DNA of 64,000 nt from Pseudomonas sp. BGr12 (GTDB lineage Bacteria; Pseudomonadota; Gammaproteobacteria; Pseudomonadales; Pseudomonadaceae): the NCBI RefSeq assembly GCF_030272895.1, contig NZ_JALRNF010000009.1:84653-148652 (forward strand). The letters are read 5' to 3'. A program made the translations under genes and the position numbers. The notes beneath the pieces are model-generated. The model saw only the letters and a list, made by a program, of their open reading frames with translations. It searched no databases and was not told where the DNA came from. This document shows positions 9,719 to 17,447 of the stretch, one piece after another; position 1 is the stretch's first letter, and every line of letters starts with the position of its first letter.

Positions 9719-10279
9719 ATGAAGGTCACCAAAGAAAAGGCGGCAAGCAACAAGGCGGCGATCCTCCAGGCCGCCGCCCACCTCTATCGGGAGCACGGTG
9801 TCGAGGGTGTCGGCATAGGCCAGCTCGCCCGTTCCGTCGGCCTCACCCATGGCGGGTTCTACGGACAGTTTCCTGGCGGCAAGGAGGAGTTGGCGGCAGC
9901 GGCTGTGCAACAGATGTTCGAGTCCGACCGATCGGCCTTCAAGCAGGCCACGACATTGACCGAGCTGGTTGAGGCCTATCTTTCCGAGCGGCATGTTGCC
10001 GGTGTCGGTACGGGGTGTCCGGTGCCCGCGTTGGCGGCCGATATCGCGCGTCAGACAGATACCGTGAAACAGCCCTTCACCGCAGGCATTCGCGCCATGC
10101 TGGCGACCATCGAGCGGGTCGACGGTGTCGAAAACGATGAGACCAGTCACTTGCGTGCCGCACAGATCCTGGCCTCCATGGTCGGCGCGGTGCTGCTGGC
10201 CCGAGCAGTCGACGATCCGCAGCTTGCCCGGCTTTTCCGTGAGGCCACGGCCGAGGCCTGGTGTTCATCAACCCCCTAA
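9719..10279 (+). CDS. TetR/AcrR-family repressor of the adjacent efflux operon
   Basis: One-component regulator of 186 residues with an N-terminal TetR helix-turn-helix ('GIGQLARSVGLTHGGFYGQFPGGKEEL', about residues 29-55) and a C-terminal ligand-binding region of the TetR_C type. The ATG at 9719 is chosen because AGGAG lies seven bases upstream and because it fits the usual N-terminus length. It diverges from the mexEF-oprN-like operon; two matching palindromes lie between them. Repression of the operon and of its own gene is inferred from this layout. Its stop codon overlaps that of the convergent kinase-like gene by four bases. Confidence 0.88.
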   Translation: MKVTKEKAASNKAAILQAAAHLYREHGVEGVGIGQLARSVGLTHGGFYGQFPGGKEELAAAAVQQMFESDRSAFKQATTLTELVEAYLSERHVAGVGTGCPVPALAADIARQTDTVKQPFTAGIRAMLATIERVDGVENDETSHLRAAQILASMVGAVLLARAVDDPQLARLFREATAEAWCSSTP

Positions 10280-10893
10280 GGCACTGACAGGACGCTATAG
10301 ATCTCGGAAACCACCTGCTCCGTTGCATCTTCGAGCGTTCCGTCATTACGGCATAACGCCCAGCCATGCTCTGCAATCGCCCGCTCGAACGCCTGGGTAC
10401 AAGCGGCATGCTCCTCCAGCTTGTGCAGCACAGTACTGCTCAGCCCACGCGTACGCGCTGCTGCCCGCGCCCATGAAACATCAGGTGCGGTGACGACCCC
10501 GACATGCAGGTCCGGCACTTGCACATTTCGCTCGATGTTCAACTGCAGGATCTCGGCAAACGGGACTATCCGGCGAAACGCGGCTTCAGACGGGTACCAG
10601 CGATCGATCAGGATGATGCTGCCCGGGGGCTGTTTAGGCAGTATGTGGCGGGAAATCCAGGAGCGACTATCGGCAAAACGCTCACACACCCCCAACTCCA
10701 GGTCCCGGGAGGGATTCCGGACGAGTTTGTTGACGAGGGCCATGGTGTCCCCCCTGAAGGGATCGCTTTTCTTCTCGCAAAGCCGGATCACCTTTTTGTT
10801 GTCGGCCCTCAGTACTTTGGTAACGGCCTCCAACAGTGTGGTTTTGCCGGTGCCCTTGGGCCCATCTAATGAAACAAACAGCGGACGATTCAT
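10276..10893 (-). CDS. thymidylate kinase-like P-loop nucleotide kinase
   Basis: P-loop kinase of 205 residues resembling dTMP kinases. The Walker A motif GPKGTGKTT (residues 11-19) follows a beta strand. A DRW motif in 'LIDRWYPSEAAF' corresponds to the DRY/DRF catalytic-site motif of thymidylate kinases. The C-terminal half lacks the easily recognisable TMPK LID tract, and the essential tmk normally sits with DNA polymerase delta' genes, so this is probably an accessory paralog acting on another (deoxy)nucleotide or small substrate. It overlaps the end of the TetR gene and precedes an AraC gene on its own strand 40 bp away. No functional link to either is evident. Confidence 0.7.
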   Translation of the reverse strand: MNRPLFVSLDGPKGTGKTTLLEAVTKVLRADNKKVIRLCEKKSDPFRGDTMALVNKLVRNPSRDLELGVCERFADSRSWISRHILPKQPPGSIILIDRWYPSEAAFRRIVPFAEILQLNIERNVQVPDLHVGVVTAPDVSWARAAARTRGLSSTVLHKLEEHAACTQAFERAIAEHGWALCRNDGTLEDATEQVVSEIYSVLSVP

Positions 10894-10933
10894 TGTTCAA
10901 ATAACGCTTGAGAGACGGTTGTTGATGAGCAGG

Positions 10934-11722
10934 CTAACGGGCGACGCCCAGCATTGAGCTGTAACTCGACGGCGAGGCGCCCATCACTTTGCGAAACGCA
11001 TTGCTCAGGTGGGCCTGGTCGAAGAAGCCCAACTCGACGGCGATGCGCGCAGGCGCGTCGCCAAGGCGCAGGCGCCGGCGTGCTTCGATCAGGCGCAACT
11101 GCTTGAAATACTGCATCGGGGGGAGGTTTTTCTCGGCCTTGAAGCTTCGCACCAGATGGAACCTGGACAGGTTCGCTTCGGCGCACAGGTCTTCAAGCTC
11201 GATCGCCTCGTACAGATTGGCCTTCATGAAACGGATCAAGTGTGCCACCCGCAACGGCTCGCCGCTGGTATCTGGCGTGCTCCGAAAACGCGCCAGCTCA
11301 CTGAACAGCACCAGCAACGCCTCGTCACGGCTGCTGGAGTGCAGCTGCTCATGCAGGTCGAGGATCGAACCAAACAGCGCACTGTCGCGGATATTGCCCT
11401 CCTGAAACGCGGGCAGGCCATTGTCGTGCGTGGTCTGGTCGAGAATGCTGCGCACCTGTTGTTCATCCAGATGCAGGCTGATGAACTGTGCGCCCTCACC
11501 GCAGAACTCCGATGACTGCACGGTCATCGGGTTATACAGCGTTACCTCGCCCGACAACACCTCTTGCTGCCTGCCGTTATACCAGATCCGCTCTACCCCG
11601 CTAAGGTTTGCGCTGATCACATACTCTTCATGGGTATGCTTGGGGTAGCAGGCGCCACTGGCATTGACCTGCGAACATTCAATACGCCCGAACCGGGTCA
11701 GATTTTCCATTACCAGGGCCAT
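10934..11722 (-). CDS. AraC-family transcriptional regulator
   Basis: Regulator of 262 residues with an N-terminal cupin-like sensing domain ('GACYPKHTHEEYVISANLSG') and a C-terminal double helix-turn-helix AraC domain ('ELEDLCAEANLSRFHLVRSFKAEKNLPP' and 'IAVELGFFDQAHLSNAFRKVMGASPSSY'). This architecture is that of AraC_binding plus HTH_18 activators of small-molecule response genes. The start at 11722 is preferred over the ATG at 11764 because GAGGAG lies upstream of it at good spacing. The target is not apparent: the next gene upstream on this strand encodes an alpha/beta hydrolase 45 bp away. Confidence 0.85.
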   Translation of the reverse strand: MALVMENLTRFGRIECSQVNASGACYPKHTHEEYVISANLSGVERIWYNGRQQEVLSGEVTLYNPMTVQSSEFCGEGAQFISLHLDEQQVRSILDQTTHDNGLPAFQEGNIRDSALFGSILDLHEQLHSSSRDEALLVLFSELARFRSTPDTSGEPLRVAHLIRFMKANLYEAIELEDLCAEANLSRFHLVRSFKAEKNLPPMQYFKQLRLIEARRRLRLGDAPARIAVELGFFDQAHLSNAFRKVMGASPSSYSSMLGVAR

Positions 11723-11767
11723 CGGCCTAGCTCCTCGAACGAATCGGCGCTTAGGGGGAGACATGCC

Positions 11768-12946
11768 TTAACCGGAGTACCTGTCCATCAACGCCCCCAT
11801 GCACGCCAGGTACTCGCCACGCCCCAGGTGCAGGATATGGTTGCCGGGGAACCAGTGCAACGCACTACCCGGCCAGTGCCGGTGCAGCAGCCGCAGGTGG
11901 CGCGGCAGGGTGATGCGATCGCCGGCACCGCCGATGATCAGCATGCGCTCGCCCTCCAGGCACGGGGCGTAGGTCAACGGATTGTGCACGGCCAGTAATC
12001 CACGCATCTCGGCCACGCCAATGCCCTGGCTACGCATCAGCCGGGAGAGCAACAGCCCCGTGGGCTGCCACTCAAGGAACACATCGACCGGGCTGACCGC
12101 GGGTACGATCGGGATGCAATAGGCCAGGCGCGGGTCAACGGCCGCCAGCAGCGCCGCGGTATAGCCGCCCAGGGAAATGCCCGTCACACCGATAGGCTCG
12201 ACGCCGCGTCCCTGGAGATAATCGATGAACACCCGCAGGTCGTGGATCGCATGCAGCGGCGCCTCGTTGAAGGCCACCAGCCCACCGCCGAACAATCCCT
12301 GGCCGCTGAACCAGTCGCTGCGCTCTGCGCGCCGACCATGGTGCGGATAGGTGAACAGCAGAATGTCATAGCCGCGCCGATAGAAGCCGGCCAGCGACAG
12401 CGCATGGGCATTGAGCCAGTGCGGGTCGGCGGCGAAGCCGTGGATGACGATCAGCGTCGGTCGCGGCCGGTCGCCGTGGCACCAGTGCTGGGCATGGGCA
12501 AACCTATTGCGCTGCATGGCCTCGAACTGCGGGCGGGCGTAGGGATTGAGCGGTTTGAACGGACTGGCAAAGCGCAGTTGGAAACGACGGATGTCATTGC
12601 CGGGCAACGCGCGTTGTGAAATGGCGATGCCCTTCGGCGGCGCCTGGAATACCCGGGAGGCATCTTGCGCGCGTGCCAGCGGTTCGTAGAAGCGCAGCGC
12701 CTCGAACTCGCGCTGCACCCGGCCAGGTTTGCCGAGCGTGGCCAGCGCGCTCGCCGCCACCGTAGCCGCCAGAGAGGTGCGCATCACCCGTTCGATCGCG
12801 GCGCTGCCATGTATCTTCAGGCGATGCCTGGCATCGAGCTCGGTGCCATCGGCCTGCCGCCAGAAGTCCTCGGGCAAGCACTCCCACCAGGGCCTGGGTG
12901 AATCCCCCGGCCCTTTATCGTTCACGCACTGTTCTTTACGCCACAC
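11768..12946 (-). CDS. alpha/beta hydrolase, esterase/lipase-like
   Basis: Serine hydrolase of about 392 residues. An oxyanion-hole segment 'LIVIHGFAADPHWLNAHA' is followed by the nucleophile elbow GISLGGY. Acid and His candidates lie in the C-terminal 'IIGGAGDRITLPRHLRLLHRHW' and 'FPGNHILHLGRG'. There is no signal peptide. The GTG at 12946 is chosen because GGAGGGG precedes it; a GTG 21 bases downstream is possible. It diverges from a WS/DGAT acyltransferase gene with 185 bp between them. A plausible role is lipolysis or deacylation of the neutral lipids made by that enzyme; this is inference from position only. Confidence 0.78.
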   Translation of the reverse strand: MWRKEQCVNDKGPGDSPRPWWECLPEDFWRQADGTELDARHRLKIHGSAAIERVMRTSLAATVAASALATLGKPGRVQREFEALRFYEPLARAQDASRVFQAPPKGIAISQRALPGNDIRRFQLRFASPFKPLNPYARPQFEAMQRNRFAHAQHWCHGDRPRPTLIVIHGFAADPHWLNAHALSLAGFYRRGYDILLFTYPHHGRRAERSDWFSGQGLFGGGLVAFNEAPLHAIHDLRVFIDYLQGRGVEPIGVTGISLGGYTAALLAAVDPRLAYCIPIVPAVSPVDVFLEWQPTGLLLSRLMRSQGIGVAEMRGLLAVHNPLTYAPCLEGERMLIIGGAGDRITLPRHLRLLHRHWPGSALHWFPGNHILHLGRGEYLACMGALMDRYSG

Positions 12947-13131
12947 GCAAGATCCCCTCCCCGGACGGGGGCCAGCAGGTGCGCCCCGACGGTGCGCACG
13001 AGACCCTCCGATAGCGCCAGAGTAAAGCGGCGCCCTGCGCGCTTTCCCCCCCATTTGCAGGGGGACGGGGCAAAGGCAGATCGATGAATCTGCCCATCCA
13101 CCTGCGCCACCACCTTGCGAGAACGTTAACG

Positions 13132-14631
13132 ATGAGCAAACTCAGCGGGCAAGATGCCCTGTTCCTCAAAGTCGATCGTCCCCATGCCGCGTCGCACTGC
13201 ACCATGATCTATATCTACGATCAGTCCACGGTAGAGGGGCAACGACTCGGCTTTCGGGAAATCGTCCAGCATATCTCGGACCGTCTCGACGTCTCGCCGG
13301 TGTTCAAGCGCAAGATCATCCAGGTGCCCTTTGGCCTGGGCTATCCCTACTGGGTGGACGACGATCTGTTCGACATCGACTTCCACGTGCGCCATTTCGC
13401 CCTGCCCAAGCCAGGCGACTGGCGCCAGTTCTGCATCCTGGTGTCACGCATCCATGCCCGCTCGGTAGACCTGGCCCGGGCCCCCTGGGAGATGTACGTG
13501 ATCGAGGGGCTCGACAACATCGAGGGTATCCCCGAGGGCAGCTTCGCCATCCTGACCAAATCGCACCATGCCGCGATGGACGGCGCCGCAGCCGCGGAAT
13601 TGACCTGGGCCTTGCACGATCTGGCTGGCGCGCAGGGCAAACCGGTCGCGGTGCTTGATAACACGCCGGCGGCAAGCAGCGCGCCGTCGCACTGGGGCAT
13701 GCTCGACACGGTCGGCCGTATGTTCACCGACAACCTCACGGCCTCCGCCCGCATGGCCCTGCCCTTGGCCCGCGTGCTACCCAGGCTCGCCATTGCCAGT
13801 CTGCGTAAAGTGGCAAGCTCCGTGTTCAGCGCTGAAGGGGGCGCACCGCGCACACGTTTCAACAGCAACGTCACGTCCAGTCGGGTCTGGGATTCGGTCA
13901 CCCTCGATCTGGGCGAAGTGAAAAAAATCAAGAACCTGGTGCCCGGGGCAACGGTCAACGATGCGGTCCTGGCCATGGTCGGTGGGGCGATGCGTCGCTA
14001 CCTGATGGCAAAGGATGAACTGCCCGAGAAGTCGCTGGTGACCCTGGCACCGGTTAACACCCGCCAGGGCAATGAAGCTGTCGCTGCCGGCAACACCGTG
14101 TCGATGCTGACCTTCCCTCTGGGCACGGATATCGAAGATCCGCTCGCCCGGCTGCAAGCGCTGCAGGCCGCCACATCGCAATCCAAGGCGATCCAGAATG
14201 CGGTCGGTGCGAACGACCTGACCAACCTGCAGAAATTCGCACCGCCGGCGACCCTGGGGCTCGCCGGCCGCCTGGCGACGCTGATGGGCATGGGCGGCAA
14301 GGGCCCGGTGCTGCTGCACAACTGCATGGTGACCAACGTCCCGGGCCCCAATGTGCCGCTGTACATGCTCGGCGCCAGGCTCGTGTACTGGTGCGGTGTG
14401 GGGCCGCTGGTCGATGGCCTGTCGTTGATCTGGAACCCCACCAGCTACTGCGGGAAGATGTTCATCTCACTGACCAGCTCACCGAACGTCGTCCCCGACC
14501 CGGATTTTCTCGCGCAGTGCCTGAGGGACTCCTATGAGGAACTACAGGCAGTGGCGATCCAGGCAGCCAAGCCCGGTAAAACCAGGCGCGTTGCCCGAAA
14601 AACCGCCATACAGAAGGTCGACGAACAGTAG
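13132..14631 (+). CDS. wax ester synthase / diacylglycerol acyltransferase (WS/DGAT)
   Basis: Bifunctional O-acyltransferase that joins acyl-CoA to long-chain alcohols or diacylglycerol, giving wax esters or triacylglycerol. It has 499 residues. The catalytic HHxxxDG motif is intact (H145, H146, D150, G151 in 'KSHHAAMDGAAAAEL'). The N-terminus 'SGQDALFLKVDRP' and the C-terminal 'VTNVPGPNVPLYMLGARL' are typical of the family (PF03007 and PF06974). The start is the ATG at 13132; the frame is open further upstream but without family similarity. The neighbouring hydrolase and the acyl ligase/PlsC fusion 3 kb away point to a neutral-lipid or membrane-lipid function. Confidence 0.92.
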   Translation: MSKLSGQDALFLKVDRPHAASHCTMIYIYDQSTVEGQRLGFREIVQHISDRLDVSPVFKRKIIQVPFGLGYPYWVDDDLFDIDFHVRHFALPKPGDWRQFCILVSRIHARSVDLARAPWEMYVIEGLDNIEGIPEGSFAILTKSHHAAMDGAAAAELTWALHDLAGAQGKPVAVLDNTPAASSAPSHWGMLDTVGRMFTDNLTASARMALPLARVLPRLAIASLRKVASSVFSAEGGAPRTRFNSNVTSSRVWDSVTLDLGEVKKIKNLVPGATVNDAVLAMVGGAMRRYLMAKDELPEKSLVTLAPVNTRQGNEAVAAGNTVSMLTFPLGTDIEDPLARLQALQAATSQSKAIQNAVGANDLTNLQKFAPPATLGLAGRLATLMGMGGKGPVLLHNCMVTNVPGPNVPLYMLGARLVYWCGVGPLVDGLSLIWNPTSYCGKMFISLTSSPNVVPDPDFLAQCLRDSYEELQAVAIQAAKPGKTRRVARKTAIQKVDEQ

Positions 14632-14722
14632 CGGCGCTAGCCGCGAGCGGTCGCCAAGGTCGCGTGAAGGCAAAGCAGGCCAACCGGGCCTGTTTTGCCG
14701 CACTGCCACTGCTGCACTGACG

Positions 14723-14728
14723 TATAAT
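14723..14728 (+). promoter_or_regulatory. sigma-70-type -10 hexamer (TATAAT) for endA
   Basis: A perfect TATAAT lies 34 bp upstream of the nuclease start codon. No convincing -35 element stands at the usual distance; TTGCCG at 14695 is too far (22-bp spacer). Confidence 0.4.
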
Positions 14729-14761
14729 CCCGCCCCCCGAAAATACCGATGATGCTTTTGT

Positions 14762-15730
14762 ATGAAGAAGCTGTTGTACGTCGTAACGCTATCCCTTGCT
14801 GCTGTTTCTCCTGCCTTCTCAAGCCCTCCCGCCACCTTCACCGAAGCCAAGGTCATCGCCAAGCAGAAGATCTACCTCGACCAGGCGAACAGCTCGATGG
14901 GCGAACTCTACTGCGGCTGCAAATGGACGTGGGTGGGTAAATCCGGCGGCCGGGTCGATGCCAAGTCTTGCGGGTATGAAACCCGCAAAGAGCAAACCCG
15001 TGCCGAGCGCACCGAGTGGGAACACATCGTGCCCGCCTGGACGTTCGGCCATCAACGTAAATGCTGGCAAAGCGGCGGCCGGGAACAATGTGTCGATACC
15101 GACCCGATATTCCGCGCCATGGAAGCCGACCTGTTCAATCTCTACCCCTCGGTGGGCGAAGTGAACGGCGATCGCAGCAATTTCAACTATGGCATGGTGT
15201 CAGGGGTTGCCCCTCAATACGGCCAGTGCACCACCAAGGTTGATTTCCAGCAGCGGGCAGCGGAACCTCGCGACGAGGTCAAAGGCCTCGTGGCGCGGAC
15301 GACCTTCTACATGTTCGACCGCTACCAGCTGAACATGTCCAGGCAGCAGCAACAGCTACTCATGGCATGGGACAAGCAGCATCCGGTGACGGCCTGGGAG
15401 AAAGAGCGCGATCGCCGTATCGCTGCGGTCATGGGGCACTCCAACCCGTTCGTTACCGGTCAACGCAGCTGGACGAGCGGGTATAAGCCGGTCGGTGACG
15501 GTGTCGCCAGCGCTGCCCCGGCGCGCGCCCCACAACCTGCTGCAAAACCCACCCTGGCAAGTGCCTCCACCGCCACCGGCGTGGTCATCGGCAACCAGAA
15601 GAGCCACGTCTATCATCTGTCCAGTGGCTGCCCTGGCTATGCGCAGGTGTCGGCAAAAAACCAGGTGTCCTTCACCTCGGAAGCTGAGGCCCAGGCAGCA
15701 GGTTTCAGAAAAGCGGGTAATTGCAAATAG
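14762..15730 (+). CDS. endA: secreted endonuclease I (EndA/NucM type) with C-terminal extension
   Basis: Periplasmic or extracellular beta-beta-alpha-metal DNase of 322 residues. A Sec signal peptide (residues 1-20, ending AFS) precedes the catalytic domain. That domain carries the conserved blocks 'LYCGCKWTW', 'ERTEWEHIVPAW' with the catalytic His, and 'AMEADLFNLYPSVGEVNGDRSN'. Paired cysteines suggest disulfides. After a Pro/Ala-rich linker (about residues 250-270) comes a C-terminal module of about 45 residues, 'SHVYHLSSGCPGY...GNCK', like the small Cys/His domain appended to many secreted nucleases. It digests exogenous DNA. It follows the WS/DGAT gene but probably has its own promoter. 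Confidence 0.9.
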   Translation: MKKLLYVVTLSLAAVSPAFSSPPATFTEAKVIAKQKIYLDQANSSMGELYCGCKWTWVGKSGGRVDAKSCGYETRKEQTRAERTEWEHIVPAWTFGHQRKCWQSGGREQCVDTDPIFRAMEADLFNLYPSVGEVNGDRSNFNYGMVSGVAPQYGQCTTKVDFQQRAAEPRDEVKGLVARTTFYMFDRYQLNMSRQQQQLLMAWDKQHPVTAWEKERDRRIAAVMGHSNPFVTGQRSWTSGYKPVGDGVASAAPARAPQPAAKPTLASASTATGVVIGNQKSHVYHLSSGCPGYAQVSAKNQVSFTSEAEAQAAGFRKAGNCK

Positions 15731-15791
15731 CGCCAGGCAGTGGACACTATCCATCTAAAGGCAGTGTCCACTCAGCCCCGGGCAGACCATC

Positions 15792-16430
15792 ATGCAGAAC
15801 ATGCTCAACGCCGATCTCCAAGAACGCGCCATCATGCACGGCGGCAGCTTGCCGTGGATTCCCAGCCCTGCTCCGGGCGTTGAGCGGCGCCTGCTGTTTC
15901 GGGTCGGTGCTGAGCAGGCCAGGGCCACATCGCTGGTCCGCTACGCCCCCGGCAGTCGATTTTCCGCTCACTCGCACCCAGGCGGAGAAGAGTTCCTGGT
16001 ACTGGCCGGTGTTTTTGAAGATGAAAACGGCAGCTACCCGAGCGGTACCTACGTGCGCAACCCGCCCGGGAGCAGCCACTCGCCAGCCTCTGCCCAGGGC
16101 TGCATCATCTTCGTCAGGCTGCGCCAGTTTCATTCGCAGGATAACGACCGTGTCGTCGTCCAGTTACCCGAAAGCGGCGACAAGCAACTGTGCTGCAATG
16201 AGCACGAAAGTGTCTGGCTCAAGGCGCTGTCGCCCGGGCAGTCCCTATCGGTAGGCAATGAGCGTGGGCTTGAGCTGTTTGTCGTGGACGGTGACATTCG
16301 AGGTGAGGGTTTCGAGCTAGGTCCGTGGGGCTGGATGAGACTGCCACCTTCTGCTCAATTGCACGCAGTCGCTGGTGAGGCCGGGGCCAGGATCTGGATC
16401 AAGGATGCGTCTCTGGAACTAGGATTCTAA
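15792..16430 (+). CDS. ChrR-like cupin-domain protein
   Basis: Protein of about 212 residues with a clear double-stranded beta-helix cupin ('RYAPGSRFSAHSHPGGEEFLVLAGVFEDENGSYPSGTYVRNPPGSSHSP'). The two HxH..E and H metal-ligand positions are present. This block matches the C-terminal cupin of ChrR-type anti-sigma factors, but I see no N-terminal zinc-binding anti-sigma domain and no sigma-factor gene next to it. It may therefore be a stand-alone metal-binding enzyme or sensor. Translation could begin at 15792 or at the ATG at 15801. The function is unknown. Confidence 0.75.
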   Translation: MQNMLNADLQERAIMHGGSLPWIPSPAPGVERRLLFRVGAEQARATSLVRYAPGSRFSAHSHPGGEEFLVLAGVFEDENGSYPSGTYVRNPPGSSHSPASAQGCIIFVRLRQFHSQDNDRVVVQLPESGDKQLCCNEHESVWLKALSPGQSLSVGNERGLELFVVDGDIRGEGFELGPWGWMRLPPSAQLHAVAGEAGARIWIKDASLELGF

Positions 16431-16521
16431 AGGCGCTCAGCCCCGTGTTGAGCGTTGGCTGGCGTGCCAGACAGCTTGTGCTAGCGTTCTGAGGTCAATC
16501 CCTCCTTTGCGAGCCCGAGCC

Positions 16522-17370
16522 ATGGATGAATCCATCGTTAGCATGACCACCACGAAGTTCAACGCGCTAGTCGCGCTTGTGCAACAGTACGGCGCCGCTT
16601 TCGCGGTGAAGATTCTCTCGGCCATCGCCTTCTGGATCGTCGGGCGCTGGTTGATCGGCTTTGCCGTCGGCATGGTGCAACGGGCGCTGACCAAGCAGAA
16701 GCTCGACCCGACCGTGCTGCGCTATGTCGGTTCGGTCATCACCGTGACGCTGAACATCATGCTGGTGATCGGCATCCTCGGTTACCTCGGCATGCAGACC
16801 ACCACCTTCGCCGCGCTGCTCGCCGCGGTGGGCCTGGCCATCGGCATGGCCTGGTCGGGGCTGCTGGCCAACCTTGCGGCCGGTGCCTTTATTATCGTCC
16901 TGCGCCCGTTCAAGGTCGGTGACTTCATCTGCGCCGGCGGCGTGACCGGTACGGTCACCGAGATCGGCTTGTTCGCCACCGCGATCAACACCCCGGACAA
17001 CGTGCTGACTCTGGTCGGCAACAACAAGATCTTCAGCGACAACATCCAGAACTTCACCCACAACCCGTTCCGCCGTGTCGAGCTCAAGGCGCAGTTGTCC
17101 GGCGCGGCCGACTGGAAGGCCGCCGCGGCGTTGCTCAAGCAGCACATCGCGACGCTGCCCAACGTGCTCGCCGAGCCTGGGGTGGATGTGGAGATCCTCG
17201 AGTTCAACCTGGTCGGCCCGGTGCTGGCGGTGCGCCCGTACTGCCATAACGAGCACTATTGGCAGGTCTATTTCGACACCAACCGCACTATCAAGGATGC
17301 CCTCGGCGATGCCGGCTTCCCGGCCCCGATGCCGGCGCAGACAGTGATCGTCCAGCAGCAGGCCAACTGA
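16522..17370 (+). CDS. small-conductance mechanosensitive channel, MscS family
   Basis: Inner-membrane channel of 282 residues that opens on hypo-osmotic stretch. It has three N-terminal helices; the pore helix TM3 is 'TTTFAALLAAVGLAIGMAWSG' followed by 'LLANLAAGAFIIVLRPFKVGDFI', the most conserved MscS signature. A cytoplasmic beta domain ('TEIGLFATAINTPDNVLTLVGNNKI') and an alpha/beta C-terminal domain follow. The length matches E. coli MscS (286 residues). The ATG at 16522 is chosen; an in-frame ATG at 16543 and a TTG at 16507 are alternatives. It is monocistronic here and convergent with the acyl-ligase/PlsC fusion gene. Confidence 0.93.
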   Translation: MDESIVSMTTTKFNALVALVQQYGAAFAVKILSAIAFWIVGRWLIGFAVGMVQRALTKQKLDPTVLRYVGSVITVTLNIMLVIGILGYLGMQTTTFAALLAAVGLAIGMAWSGLLANLAAGAFIIVLRPFKVGDFICAGGVTGTVTEIGLFATAINTPDNVLTLVGNNKIFSDNIQNFTHNPFRRVELKAQLSGAADWKAAAALLKQHIATLPNVLAEPGVDVEILEFNLVGPVLAVRPYCHNEHYWQVYFDTNRTIKDALGDAGFPAPMPAQTVIVQQQAN

Positions 17371-17447
17371 TCGGCAGCGCCTTGACGGCGTCTGCGGTAC
17401 GAAGTGTTCCGCGGGCACGTCGAGGCACCCTCCCCCTGCTCCCTGCC

